A stretch of 5,409 bases of DNA from an uncultured Chlorobiaceae bacterium (GCA_903838095.1 CAILXE010000096.1:1-5409), one strand, 5' to 3'; numbered from the stretch's first letter, positions 1 to 5,409 are shown. The notes: generated by a model not told the origin, from the sequence alone. Made by a program: numbers and translations.

Positions 1-67
1 AAAATCCGCAGTATAGGCGGGCCCATCTAATTATTGTGAGCAATTATCAGTCTTAGTGCTTTTTCAA

Positions 68-72
68 AAGGA
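68..72 (+). promoter_or_regulatory. Ribosome binding site for the HExxH protein gene
   Basis: AAGGA lies 5 nt upstream of the GTG at 78. It decides the start: an ATG at 76 is followed immediately by TGA, so it cannot open the frame. The GTG is the first usable start codon with a well placed Shine-Dalgarno sequence. Confidence 0.6.
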
Positions 73-77
73 CGGAT

Positions 78-1487
78 GTGACATCAGAACCAATAAAAAT
101 AGACAGCGACTTCATGAATCTATATTTGCAGGATAGCTTCATGGGAAGCTTGTTTGCAAAGTCAGAAAACATTTCTGGTGAGTTCTTTTTAGAAGGCTTG
201 GATATTCGCATTTCCATCTCTGACACTGAACTGGATGAGGTGCTAGCCGCTCAGAAAATGCTGACAGCCATCAAAACAGGTGAAGAACAAACCAACTATT
301 CCACCGAAGAAATTGAGCAAGCCAGACTAATATATACCACCTTTATGCAGGCGCACAATCATGAGTTGGCGCATTTATATCAAGTGCTTGCTTTACCAGC
401 TTTTCAAATGGTATGGGCAACGCGTTATAACCTCCTGCGCTTTGAAGCGGCAGTGATGCTGAAACACTTTGAGCAGGGTGGATACTTTCAAGGTGAGACT
501 CACTATAAAATTCTTCAAGTGTTAGATGATGGCAAACCTGCACTAATCGACGAATTTGCCCCTCAGTTCAATGAGTTTGCCAATCCTTACAAGATGTATA
601 TTTCTGATTATCGGAAACAATACGAAGGTATTTCCTTGTTTTACATTATTGAGGCAATGGCACATATCATCTCTCTCCAGTTGTCCGATACGCCAGAAGA
701 AGATATCCTGGAACTTGCCGTATCTGAAGAGTACTCAGCCGCTTTTCTGCGCTTTGACAGTTATCTACATAAAGTTGAAGTCGATTTGCGCTGGAAATAC
801 CTTGTCTTTTTATACATTTGCTATTTCTCATGTCGTCACTTCAATACCGACGTAACACATCCGATTAACACGGCTGTTAGTAGTTTTCTAAGTCTCTGTT
901 CGAAGGCAAGGTTTTATATAGAAACCCTCGCTAAATTGTATCAACGCTATGAACGCTACTCTCTTTCAGAGCTTAAAGCGCTAAACCAGTGGTCGCTTAC
1001 AGACGCAGAACTAAATTTTGCCAACAAAAAGCAGCTTGCTGGTATCTATGCCTTATTCGAGTTGATTGCTATTCTGGAAGAACAAGCATTTCCAGAAAAT
1101 GTCCCACAAAAATCCTTGACGGTGAATGCACTAGCTGATTTCTTTACTGTATCAGATGCGAAAGGTATTGACTGGGAGGACAAATTCACGTTGGCAAGGA
1201 TGTTAATATTTCCTGCCAATTTCGTTTGGACGCGCGAAATTTACGATGAGGTCATGGGGCTGGTTGGAACGGATAAGGAGTATACCTATGCGCAGGAAGC
1301 GTTATTTTACCGCTTTATCATGGACTGCAAACATCTGCTTCAACCGTCTCATCAAGTTGCTTGCTGCGACGAGCACGGCATGAGGGATCAACGTAAAAAG
1401 GTATTACGCTGCAAAAATGAAGGCGGCTTTGCCTTTTTCCTGAATGCATTAACAGATAAGCCCGCTTATGAACTATTCAGATTCTGA
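78..1487 (+). CDS. Uncharacterised HExxH-motif protein, 469 aa
   Basis: I do not recognise a named family. The sequence shows HELAH at residues 95-99, followed by L-Y-Q, so the pattern is HExxHxxQ in a predicted helix. This is the zinc-binding signature of gluzincin-type metallopeptidases. A second helix at about 183-200 carries E183, E192 and H196 (EAMAHI), and either glutamate could be a third metal ligand. No signal peptide or convincing membrane segment is visible. The protein looks cytosolic and mostly alpha-helical, with many aromatic and acidic residues. Near the C-terminus C429, C430, H433 and C445 form a small Cys/His cluster that may bind another metal. The start is GTG at 78, set by AAGGA 5 nt upstream. 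The stop lies 10 nt before the next gene, so the two are almost certainly co-transcribed. A peptidase role is inference only: HExxH also occurs by chance and in non-catalytic proteins. Confidence 0.85.
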   Translation: MTSEPIKIDSDFMNLYLQDSFMGSLFAKSENISGEFFLEGLDIRISISDTELDEVLAAQKMLTAIKTGEEQTNYSTEEIEQARLIYTTFMQAHNHELAHLYQVLALPAFQMVWATRYNLLRFEAAVMLKHFEQGGYFQGETHYKILQVLDDGKPALIDEFAPQFNEFANPYKMYISDYRKQYEGISLFYIIEAMAHIISLQLSDTPEEDILELAVSEEYSAAFLRFDSYLHKVEVDLRWKYLVFLYICYFSCRHFNTDVTHPINTAVSSFLSLCSKARFYIETLAKLYQRYERYSLSELKALNQWSLTDAELNFANKKQLAGIYALFELIAILEEQAFPENVPQKSLTVNALADFFTVSDAKGIDWEDKFTLARMLIFPANFVWTREIYDEVMGLVGTDKEYTYAQEALFYRFIMDCKHLLQPSHQVACCDEHGMRDQRKKVLRCKNEGGFAFFLNALTDKPAYELFRF

Positions 1488-1497
1488 GGAATGACTC

Positions 1498-1977
1498 ATG
1501 TGGCAAGATAAAGAAATCATTTGGGAGCAAACCGACCATGCTTGGGATGCTTTCGGCGTTGAAACAAGCCTTAGTTTTGATGACGATCCCGCCTATGCCA
1601 AAGTGCTGGCTACCTGGAAAAAACAGACTTTAGGTGATTTCGTTAAAAATATCACAGAAGCATTTATGGCACTTTATTGTTTTGCCGAAGACCAGAATCT
1701 TATTACCTCTCTGGCGCTTGCTTTGGCAGGCGCAAATCTCTTCCCTGTACACCTGAAATACATCAAGGAAGACAGACAAGCAGAACAATTTCTGACAATG
1801 CTGCATGAAGACGAAGAGGGAGATCAATATTTCCTGCGTAGGGAGCTGGAAAAAGTAGGCGATATTTCAGTTCTGATTGATTACTTTATTCAGAACAATC
1901 TTCTTGTGCAGAGGAATGCCCGTCTAGTTGTTCAAGGTAAGGTTTTGAACAGAGCACATATTAAGCAAAATGACTAA
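1498..1977 (+). CDS. Hypothetical acidic protein, 159 aa, partner of the HExxH gene
   Basis: No family is recognised. The protein is small, soluble and acidic, with a DDD run near residue 28 and an HEDEEGD stretch at 103-109. Residues 50-85 form a moderately hydrophobic, probably buried helix region rather than a clear membrane span, and 110-135 looks amphipathic. There are no obvious catalytic or metal-binding motifs. The gene begins 10 nt after the stop of the 469-aa HExxH protein. GAGGA at 1486-1490, overlapping that upstream stop codon, sits 7 nt before the ATG, which implies translational coupling and matched expression. A role as a partner, adaptor or inhibitor of the upstream protein is inferred from this arrangement alone. 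I see no clear terminator after it. Confidence 0.75.
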   Translation: MWQDKEIIWEQTDHAWDAFGVETSLSFDDDPAYAKVLATWKKQTLGDFVKNITEAFMALYCFAEDQNLITSLALALAGANLFPVHLKYIKEDRQAEQFLTMLHEDEEGDQYFLRRELEKVGDISVLIDYFIQNNLLVQRNARLVVQGKVLNRAHIKQND

Positions 1978-2112
1978 TTGTAGGGCAGAATAAATTTCAT
2001 GCTTATAAAATTTGGTCGATTTTAAATGGTCAAAATTCCAGTTATAGCCTTGCTAACAATCACATGCACTCGGACAGCAAAAAGCACCGCTTGAGAGAAT
2101 CATTCCTTTGGT

Positions 2113-2271
2113 ATGAAGAAAAAAGGTAGGGGTTGGGACATGACTTCTTGCTTCAGAAAGGCCATCAAGGAAGGGTTGCCGTATCAGAGTTATATCTCAA
2201 GTATTATTCACAAGTTCATTAACGGAACACTGGTGGATGGACCAGCAAAAGAGGTCCAAATCAGGCGCTGA
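2113..2271 (+). pseudogene. Remnant of a CopG-type (ribbon-helix-helix) antitoxin gene
   Basis: An in-frame 52-codon stretch (ATG 2113, TGA 2269-2271; alternative ATG at 2140) encodes KAIKEGLPYQSYISSIIHKF followed by INGTLVD. This resembles the C-terminal part of small CopG-like antitoxins, where a Lys-Ala-x-x-x-Gly-[IL]-Pro-Tyr-Gln motif is followed by an Ile-Ser-Ser helix and a His-Lys-[FY] segment. Such antitoxins are normally about 80-100 aa. Here the N-terminal part, including the DNA-contacting beta strand, is missing: TGA at 2092-2094 closes the frame upstream, and the bases before it do not encode the expected segment. No toxin gene is present beside it. I read it as a decayed toxin-antitoxin module. 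It could instead be a very short expressed protein, but no good ribosome binding site precedes either ATG. Confidence 0.5.
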
Positions 2272-2506
2272 TGATTTCCCCTGTGCAGCTTTGGCGAGGT
2301 TCGAGATTGCAAAGCGAGCAGTAATTTTGGAGTTGAGGCGCTCCATTATCGTACAAAACTTTGTGAAGCCATACGTACCCTGTGACTATAGAAACGATGC
2401 CTTTGCCGAACTACCGCTTGTATGACCGCATTGGGGCTTTTTTCATACAGGAAAACATGAACCCGCTTGACATCGGCCAATGCAGCACTTCACCAGGGTT
2501 TTGGTG
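2272..2506. other. Intergenic stretch without an assignable gene
   Basis: About 235 bp lie between the antitoxin remnant and the 3' end of the yafQ-like gene. Short open frames exist on both strands (for example minus-strand ATG at 2346 to TGA at 2197, 49 codons), but none has a recognisable motif or ribosome binding site. The only structure I can point to is an imperfect inverted repeat at 2417-2451 and a weak 5-bp hairpin (CACCA 2491-2495, TGGTG 2502-2506) directly beyond the toxin stop. The 135 bp from 1978 to 2112, before the remnant, is AT-rich and likewise holds nothing I can assign. Confidence 0.4.
2417..2451. repeat. Imperfect inverted repeat, 9-bp arms
   Basis: CTTGTATGA (2417-2425) can pair with TCATACAGG (2443-2451), with eight Watson-Crick pairs and one G-T pair, around a 17-nt loop. 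The loop contains a run of six T on the plus strand, which is not where an intrinsic terminator would have it. It lies between the antitoxin remnant and the yafQ 3' end. It might be a weak structural element or a mobile-element scar, and chance is not excluded. Confidence 0.3.
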
Positions 2507-2785
2507 TTATAACCCCAGTTCACTGTGTGATCCAAGACGAAGCAGTTCAAGTGAGTCGTTTGTTTTCTGGTAGATCAAAATAAGATCAGGCTTGATGTGG
2601 CAGTCACGGCAATCATTCATCGTCCCGATCAGCGCATGATCGACGGCACTTGGCGGTAAAGTCTTGTCCTCTATCAGCAGACTAAGGATATTTCTCAAAA
2701 GCTCGTCAAGTTTTTTGCCGTGTGCCCCCGATTTCTCCCGTCGATAGTCGAGCTTAAATCTGCGGCTACGCTCAATCGTCCGCAT
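2507..2785 (-). CDS. yafQ: YafQ-family mRNA interferase toxin (type II TA)
   Basis: This 92-aa protein has the same length as E. coli YafQ, a RelE-superfamily ribosome-dependent endoribonuclease that cleaves mRNA during translation. The family's catalytic residues fall at the same positions as in E. coli: H50 (DHALIG), D61 and H63 (CRDCHIKPD), D67, and H87 in GSHSEL. The N-terminus is basic (RRFKLDYRREK), as expected for RNA and ribosome contacts. The C-terminus ends SHSELGL rather than the usual SEL-Phe(-Gly), so the conserved Phe at 91 is Gly here, which may weaken activity. The ATG lies inside the 3' end of the antitoxin gene (14-nt overlap) with only a weak ribosome binding site, so toxin translation is probably coupled to antitoxin translation. 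The family assignment is firm; whether this copy is active is not known. Confidence 0.93.
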   Translation of the reverse strand: MRTIERSRRFKLDYRREKSGAHGKKLDELLRNILSLLIEDKTLPPSAVDHALIGTMNDCRDCHIKPDLILIYQKTNDSLELLRLGSHSELGL

Positions 2786-3035
2786 TTAAATCCAGAAACA
2801 GATTATCTAAAGAGCCAACCGTTACGAGTTCTCCGCGCCGCGCCTCCATAATAGCTTCAATAGTTTCGGCATTCGGGATGAGCGGATCGAAAGGCAATGC
2901 CTTTTCAGCAACAACCCGTTTCAGCATGAGCCTTACAGCATCAGACACGGTGAGCCCTATGGATGCCAGTACGACGGAAGCCTCGGCCTTGGTTTTCTCG
3001 TCAATTCTCGCCCTCACAACAGAATTAGCAATCAT
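2772..3035 (-). CDS. dinJ: RelB/DinJ-family antitoxin
   Basis: This 87-aa protein is the antitoxin of the downstream YafQ-like toxin. It aligns closely with E. coli DinJ (86 aa): both have a VRARID beta strand near residue 7, followed by helices containing LTVSDAVRLML and an EKALPFD segment at about 44-50. The N-terminal half (about 1-45) is the ribbon-helix-helix dimer that binds operator DNA. The C-terminal half, rich in acidic and small residues, would wrap the toxin and block its active site. Because of the 14-nt overlap with the toxin, the antitoxin is translated first. The ATG is supported by AAGGA 6 nt upstream and by alignment with the DinJ start. It probably autorepresses through the palindrome at 3071-3087, with the toxin as co-repressor; that is family knowledge plus inference. 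Confidence 0.93.
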   Translation of the reverse strand: MIANSVVRARIDEKTKAEASVVLASIGLTVSDAVRLMLKRVVAEKALPFDPLIPNAETIEAIMEARRGELVTVGSLDNLFLDLNADD

Positions 3036-3041
3036 CTCTTA

Positions 3042-3046
3042 TCCTT
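3042..3046 (-). promoter_or_regulatory. Ribosome binding site of the dinJ-like antitoxin gene
   Basis: On the minus strand AAGGA lies within an A-rich stretch, 6 nt before the ATG at 3035. It is much stronger than anything upstream of the overlapping toxin start, which fits the need for more antitoxin than toxin. Confidence 0.6.
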
Positions 3047-3070
3047 TTTTTAATCTATAGTGCCTCGTCG

Positions 3071-3087
3071 TGTAGCTACAATGTAGC
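3071..3087. promoter_or_regulatory. Probable DinJ operator: two overlapping palindromes
   Basis: TGTAGCTACA (3071-3080) is a perfect 10-bp palindrome. It overlaps GCTACAATGTAGC (3075-3087), a 13-bp palindrome with 6-bp arms and a central A. The half-site TGTAG thus occurs twice in direct orientation and once inverted. Ribbon-helix-helix antitoxins of the RelB/DinJ type bind such inverted repeats, and this one covers the predicted -10. The location directly upstream of dinJ supports the call; binding itself is inferred. Confidence 0.6.
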
Positions 3088-3107
3088 GCAATTTTCGTAT
3101 TATGCAA
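3080..3107 (-). promoter_or_regulatory. Predicted sigma-70 promoter of the dinJ-yafQ operon
   Basis: On the minus strand a -35 TTGCAT (plus 3102-3107) and a -10 TACATT (plus 3080-3085) are separated by 16 nt. Each is a moderate match to consensus. The -10 lies inside the palindrome at 3075-3087, as expected for an autorepressed toxin-antitoxin operon. Transcription would begin near 3073, leaving a leader of roughly 40 nt. A lone TTGACA at plus 3150-3155 has no good -10 at proper spacing. The call is by eye. Confidence 0.45.
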
Positions 3108-3199
3108 GAGTATTTTTTTATAGTTGTATTCCCCCCTTCTAACTCTTGGTGTCAATAAACTGAAGATTCCGGGCGAAATTGTACCACCTCTTCCGAAGG

Positions 3200-3628
3200 T
3201 TATATGCCATCATATTCTGACCAATTGTTTGGAGTCTCATACCAGCGAAGCTGCTTCAGCGTTACTCCGTTGGGCAGGTGGGGACAAATCTGGTGAAAAG
3301 CCCATTTTGCCAGGCATTCGGCAGTTGGTGGTTGATCAGTCACCAGTACCCGTGAATTGCGTTTCAGGATGAACTCAAGATCTTCATGATCATCTTTCCA
3401 GACCGCAAAGCCGTGATCAAGTTTGTCGTGAATGTGGAGCCGCATAATTTCCTTCAAAAACTTGAAATCCATCACCATACCCTCCTCCGCATCACCATTT
3501 CGATCAATCAGTTCACCTTCAACGGTAGCAACAACGACACCCCGGTGACCGTGCAGTTGATTACAGAACGAAAAGCTGTTTGGAAGGGTATGGCCGTAAT
3601 CGATCTCGATTTTTCGTGAAATCAGCAT
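3200..3628 (-). CDS. queD: QueD / 6-pyruvoyl-tetrahydropterin synthase family enzyme
   Basis: This is a 142-aa member of the PTPS/QueD fold. QueD converts 7,8-dihydroneopterin triphosphate to 6-carboxy-tetrahydropterin, the second committed step toward preQ0 and queuosine. The zinc ligands are H13, H26 and H28 (LHGH motif), spaced as in the family. C22 lies where the catalytic cysteine is expected. D71-H72 (LDHGF) supply the Asp/His catalytic pair, and E131 (WYETPNNW) is the pterin-anchoring glutamate. PPTAECLAKW at 100-109 is another family hallmark. It is about 20 residues longer than E. coli QueD, with extra length around 75-95, a form also common in phages and genomic islands. No queC, queE, queF or folE is nearby, so this copy stands alone here. 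The ATG at 3628 has no clear Shine-Dalgarno, and an in-frame stop lies eight codons upstream. Residues favour QueD or PTPS chemistry, but the exact product cannot be settled from sequence. Confidence 0.88.
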   Translation of the reverse strand: MLISRKIEIDYGHTLPNSFSFCNQLHGHRGVVVATVEGELIDRNGDAEEGMVMDFKFLKEIMRLHIHDKLDHGFAVWKDDHEDLEFILKRNSRVLVTDQPPTAECLAKWAFHQICPHLPNGVTLKQLRWYETPNNWSEYDGI

Positions 3629-3822
3629 GGATGTAATCGTAAGAGTCAGTTACCAGTTTGTTCTTTTGGCATTGGCAAGGAAAGTGTACGCAAAAAATTA
3701 ATGTTTCGCGAATTTCAGGTTCTCGACTATTGTCCTCTCTTCTTATTGCTTTTCCTGGATACCCGCATTATCTTGATGAAAAACCTTTTGTTTTCTCATC
3801 TTCACCCCAAAAATGGCTCGAC

Positions 3823-4260
3823 ATGAAAACAGAAATCAAATTAGCGCTTATTGGAGGAGTTGTCACGATTATTGCCGCCGTGCTTCCTGTTGTTCTTGGC
3901 TGGTATGGGCCGCCCAGTCCCGATAAAGAAAAGGGCAACCCAGTGCAAGTGGTACAAAGCTCTCCTGCGGAACAGGCAAATCCGGGCAATGCCACCTCCA
4001 CCAGCGGCAGTAAGATCAACACAGGATTGCTCTCGAGGATTGCCACCATTGATAAAACCAAAAGACCAAATCTTGCAGCTCTCTCCGCAATTATTCGAAA
4101 CCGCGATCTCCAGGCAGCCAAGGCATCACCTGCCTTCAGGAAACTTGTGCAGGATCGTTACGGCAAAGAGATTGAGCAGCTTGACCGCAGGCAGATGCTG
4201 ACCTTCTGGCCGGAAATGTCGAGATATCTGGGGGCGCAGCAGCGTTCAATCGTGAAATAA
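3823..4260 (+). CDS. Small single-pass membrane protein of unknown function, 145 aa
   Basis: I do not recognise the family. From ATG 3823 the protein has a short charged head (MKTEIK), a hydrophobic segment at about residues 6-28 (LALIGGVVTIIAAVLPVVLG), a Pro/Ser/Gly/Asn-rich linker to about 65, and a helical, basic C-terminal region of about 80 residues. That region includes RNRDLQAAKASPAFRKLVQD and ends in a Trp-containing segment. It is probably anchored in the inner membrane by the N-terminal helix; a signal anchor is more likely than a cleaved signal peptide because no clear cleavage site is seen. The frame stays open back to a TTG at 3658, but the extra 55 residues look non-coding. No strong ribosome binding site precedes 3823, so the start is somewhat uncertain. 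It is divergent from queD across 194 bp and is followed by a strong hairpin. Confidence 0.65.
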   Translation: MKTEIKLALIGGVVTIIAAVLPVVLGWYGPPSPDKEKGNPVQVVQSSPAEQANPGNATSTSGSKINTGLLSRIATIDKTKRPNLAALSAIIRNRDLQAAKASPAFRKLVQDRYGKEIEQLDRRQMLTFWPEMSRYLGAQQRSIVK

Positions 4261-4288
4261 AACGAAAGATATTCTGGAACGATGAAGC

Positions 4289-4320
4289 AGGGGAGCCCAA
4301 CTCAAGTTGGGTTATTCCCT
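4289..4320 (+). terminator. Hairpin between convergent genes, likely terminator
   Basis: CCCAACT (4296-4302) pairs perfectly with AGTTGGG (4305-4311). An outer stem of AGGGGA (4289-4294) with TTCCCT (4315-4320) extends it. T-rich sequence (TGTTTCTTC, 4321-4329) follows on the plus strand, fitting a terminator for the membrane-protein gene ending at 4260. On the minus strand the hairpin also lies just past the ATPase stop at 4339 but lacks a clean T run, so it would be a weaker terminator in that direction. Confidence 0.65.
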
Positions 4321-4338
4321 TGTTTCTTCGTCAGGCAC

Positions 4339-5409
4339 TCACCCCATATTCTCCAGCCGTTTGTAGAAAAAATGCTTCGTCACTTCTGCTGAAACAATAT
4401 AGAGCGCCACAATCAGCAGCATCCAGCCGTAAAAGATTAATGGCAACTGGGCAAATCCAAAAGTGACCGCCAGTGGAGTAAAGGGCAGTGCCAGCACAGC
4501 CATGACCACCAGCAGCGTCGCTGTCAGCAGGTACCTGCCGGGAGGGCTTTTGAAAAAGGGCAGGCGCGTGCGGATCACCAGCACAATGAGCGATGCGGAG
4601 ATGACCGATTCAACAAACCATCCGGTTTGAAACTGAGCTTCGCCGGCGTGCAGCACATAATGAAGGACGCCAAAGGTGAAAAAGTCAAAGAGCGAGCTGA
4701 GAATGCCGAAGGTGATCATGTAGCGCTGGATAAAGCTGATGTCCCAGCGGTGCGGCTGAGAGATGTTGATGGCATCAACCCGGTCGCTGGAGATGGTGAT
4801 CTCCGGAAAGTCGGTCAGCAGGTTGGTGAGCAGTATCTGCTTTGGCAGCAGGGGCAGGAAGGGAAGAAAGAGCGAGGCCCCCGCCATGCTGAACATGTTG
4901 CCGAAATTGGCGCTTGTCGCCATAAAGACATACTTCATGGTGTTGGTGAATGTTTTGCGCCCCTCAATAATGCCCTGTTCCAGTACTTTGAGGTCATGGT
5001 TGAGCAGCACAATTTCGGCAGCCTCCTTGGCAACATCAACCGCTGAATCGACTGAAATTCCAACGTCAGCCGCATGGAGAGCGGAAGCATCGTTAATTCC
5101 GTCACCCATAAAGCCGACGACGTTGCCACTCTTTTTCAACGACAGGATAATGCGCTCTTTTTGATTCGGCTCCACTTCAGCAAAAATATTGGTTCGCACG
5201 GCTTGCTGCATCAGTGCCAGATCACTCATTTTGCGGATTTCTGGACCAGAGAGGACGACCGGATTGGCGATGCCGATCTGCCGTCCAAGACTTGCCGCCA
5301 CCAGAGCGTTGTCACCGGTAATGATTTTCAGCGCAACACCGAGCTTTTCGAGGTTTTGAATCGTTGCCTGAACATCTTTCTTGGGTGGATCAAAAAAGGT
5401 GACAAAGCC
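4339..5409 (-). CDS. mgtA: Magnesium-type P-type ATPase, C-terminal part (5' end outside window)
   Basis: This is the last 356 residues of a P-type ATPase resembling the MgtA/MgtB (P3B) family, which imports Mg2+ across the inner membrane using ATP. The frame is open from the window edge, so the coding region enters from the right; a GTG at 5301 is internal. Visible in order: DPPK at about residues 7-10 and TGDN at 31-34 (P domain); GDGINDA at 102-108 (Mg2+/phosphate site) followed by DVGISVDSAVDVAKEAAEI; then six hydrophobic segments at about 157-182, 189-206, 229-252, 262-280, 292-310 and 322-341, matching M5-M10. SANFGNMFS in M5 and NLLTD in M6 carry the conserved Asn and Asp of the ion path. 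The DKTGT phosphorylation site, actuator domain and M1-M4 are beyond the window (family length roughly 850-900 aa). MgtA and MgtB cannot be told apart here, and another divalent cation is possible. No frameshift is seen. Confidence 0.9.
   Translation of the reverse strand, partial: GFVTFFDPPKKDVQATIQNLEKLGVALKIITGDNALVAASLGRQIGIANPVVLSGPEIRKMSDLALMQQAVRTNIFAEVEPNQKERIILSLKKSGNVVGFMGDGINDASALHAADVGISVDSAVDVAKEAAEIVLLNHDLKVLEQGIIEGRKTFTNTMKYVFMATSANFGNMFSMAGASLFLPFLPLLPKQILLTNLLTDFPEITISSDRVDAINISQPHRWDISFIQRYMITFGILSSLFDFFTFGVLHYVLHAGEAQFQTGWFVESVISASLIVLVIRTRLPFFKSPPGRYLLTATLLVVMAVLALPFTPLAVTFGFAQLPLIFYGWMLLIVALYIVSAEVTKHFFYKRLENMG

Noticed and set aside
40..81. Possible upstream gene overlapping the GTG start through a GTGA junction
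   Set aside because: The frame ending at TGA 79-81 is interrupted by TGA at 37-39 and TAA at 28-30, so no upstream gene can reach it.
1978..2112. Short frame at 2026-2094 and AT-rich repeats after the second gene
   Set aside because: The 22-codon frame has no motif; the repeats around 2001-2038 do not form a stable stem or a terminator on inspection.
2197..2346. Minus-strand 49-codon frame beginning MERLNSKIT
   Set aside because: It overlaps the antitoxin remnant in antisense, has no recognisable motif and no ribosome binding site; probably chance.
2237..2425. Plus-strand 62-codon frame
   Set aside because: It starts inside the CopG remnant in another frame, has no SD, no family signature and an untypical composition; not supported as a gene.
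2491..2506. Hairpin CACCA/TGGTG just past the yafQ stop as a terminator
   Set aside because: The stem is only 5 bp and no T run follows on the minus strand.
3666..3677. Tandem TTGGCA-TTGGCA in the queD divergent intergenic region
   Set aside because: Only two 6-bp copies, with no convincing -10 at the right distance on either strand; too weak to call a promoter or operator.
3658..3822. N-terminal extension of the small membrane protein from TTG 3658
   Set aside because: The extra 55 residues precede a well formed membrane anchor, have no SD and read like translated intergenic sequence; ATG 3823 is preferred.
4627..5164. Long plus-strand open frames opposite the P-type ATPase gene
   Set aside because: They are antisense shadows of a strongly conserved coding region and have no family features of their own.

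Overview
The window looks like an accessory stretch of a Gram-negative bacterial chromosome. It carries toxin-antitoxin genes, the remnant of another antitoxin, an orphan pterin-type enzyme, uncharacterised genes, and the 3' part of a conserved P-type ATPase gene at the right edge. I cannot name the organism from the sequence. The protein flavours (YafQ/DinJ, a CopG-type antitoxin tail, an MgtA-like Mg2+ ATPase) are common in green sulfur bacteria and in various Proteobacteria. I lean weakly to the Chlorobiota, as a guess only.

Layout. At 78-1977 (+) two uncharacterised genes form a tight operon: a 469-aa protein with an HExxH (HELAH) motif and a 159-aa acidic partner. From 1978 to 2506 there is no intact gene. 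That stretch holds a short in-frame remnant of a CopG-type antitoxin (about 2113-2271, +) and roughly 235 bp that I could not assign. On the minus strand, 3035-2507 is a complete DinJ-YafQ type II toxin-antitoxin operon with overlapping genes. A palindrome lies over its likely -10 element. Next, also on the minus strand (3628-3200), is a QueD/6-pyruvoyl-tetrahydropterin synthase family gene with all its expected zinc and catalytic residues. Divergent from it (3823-4260, +) is a small single-pass membrane protein of unknown function, followed by a strong hairpin. Facing it and running off the right edge (5409-4339, -) is the C-terminal 356 residues of a magnesium-type P-type ATPase.

How the genes work together. 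Only two groups look like true functional units. In the dinJ-yafQ pair, the antitoxin neutralises an mRNA-cleaving toxin and probably represses its own promoter. In the HExxH gene pair, the spacing implies co-expression but the function is unknown. The queD gene has no visible queuosine-pathway partner here. The best candidate for something undescribed is the HExxH two-gene operon; the evidence for any specific role, including defence, is contextual and weak.
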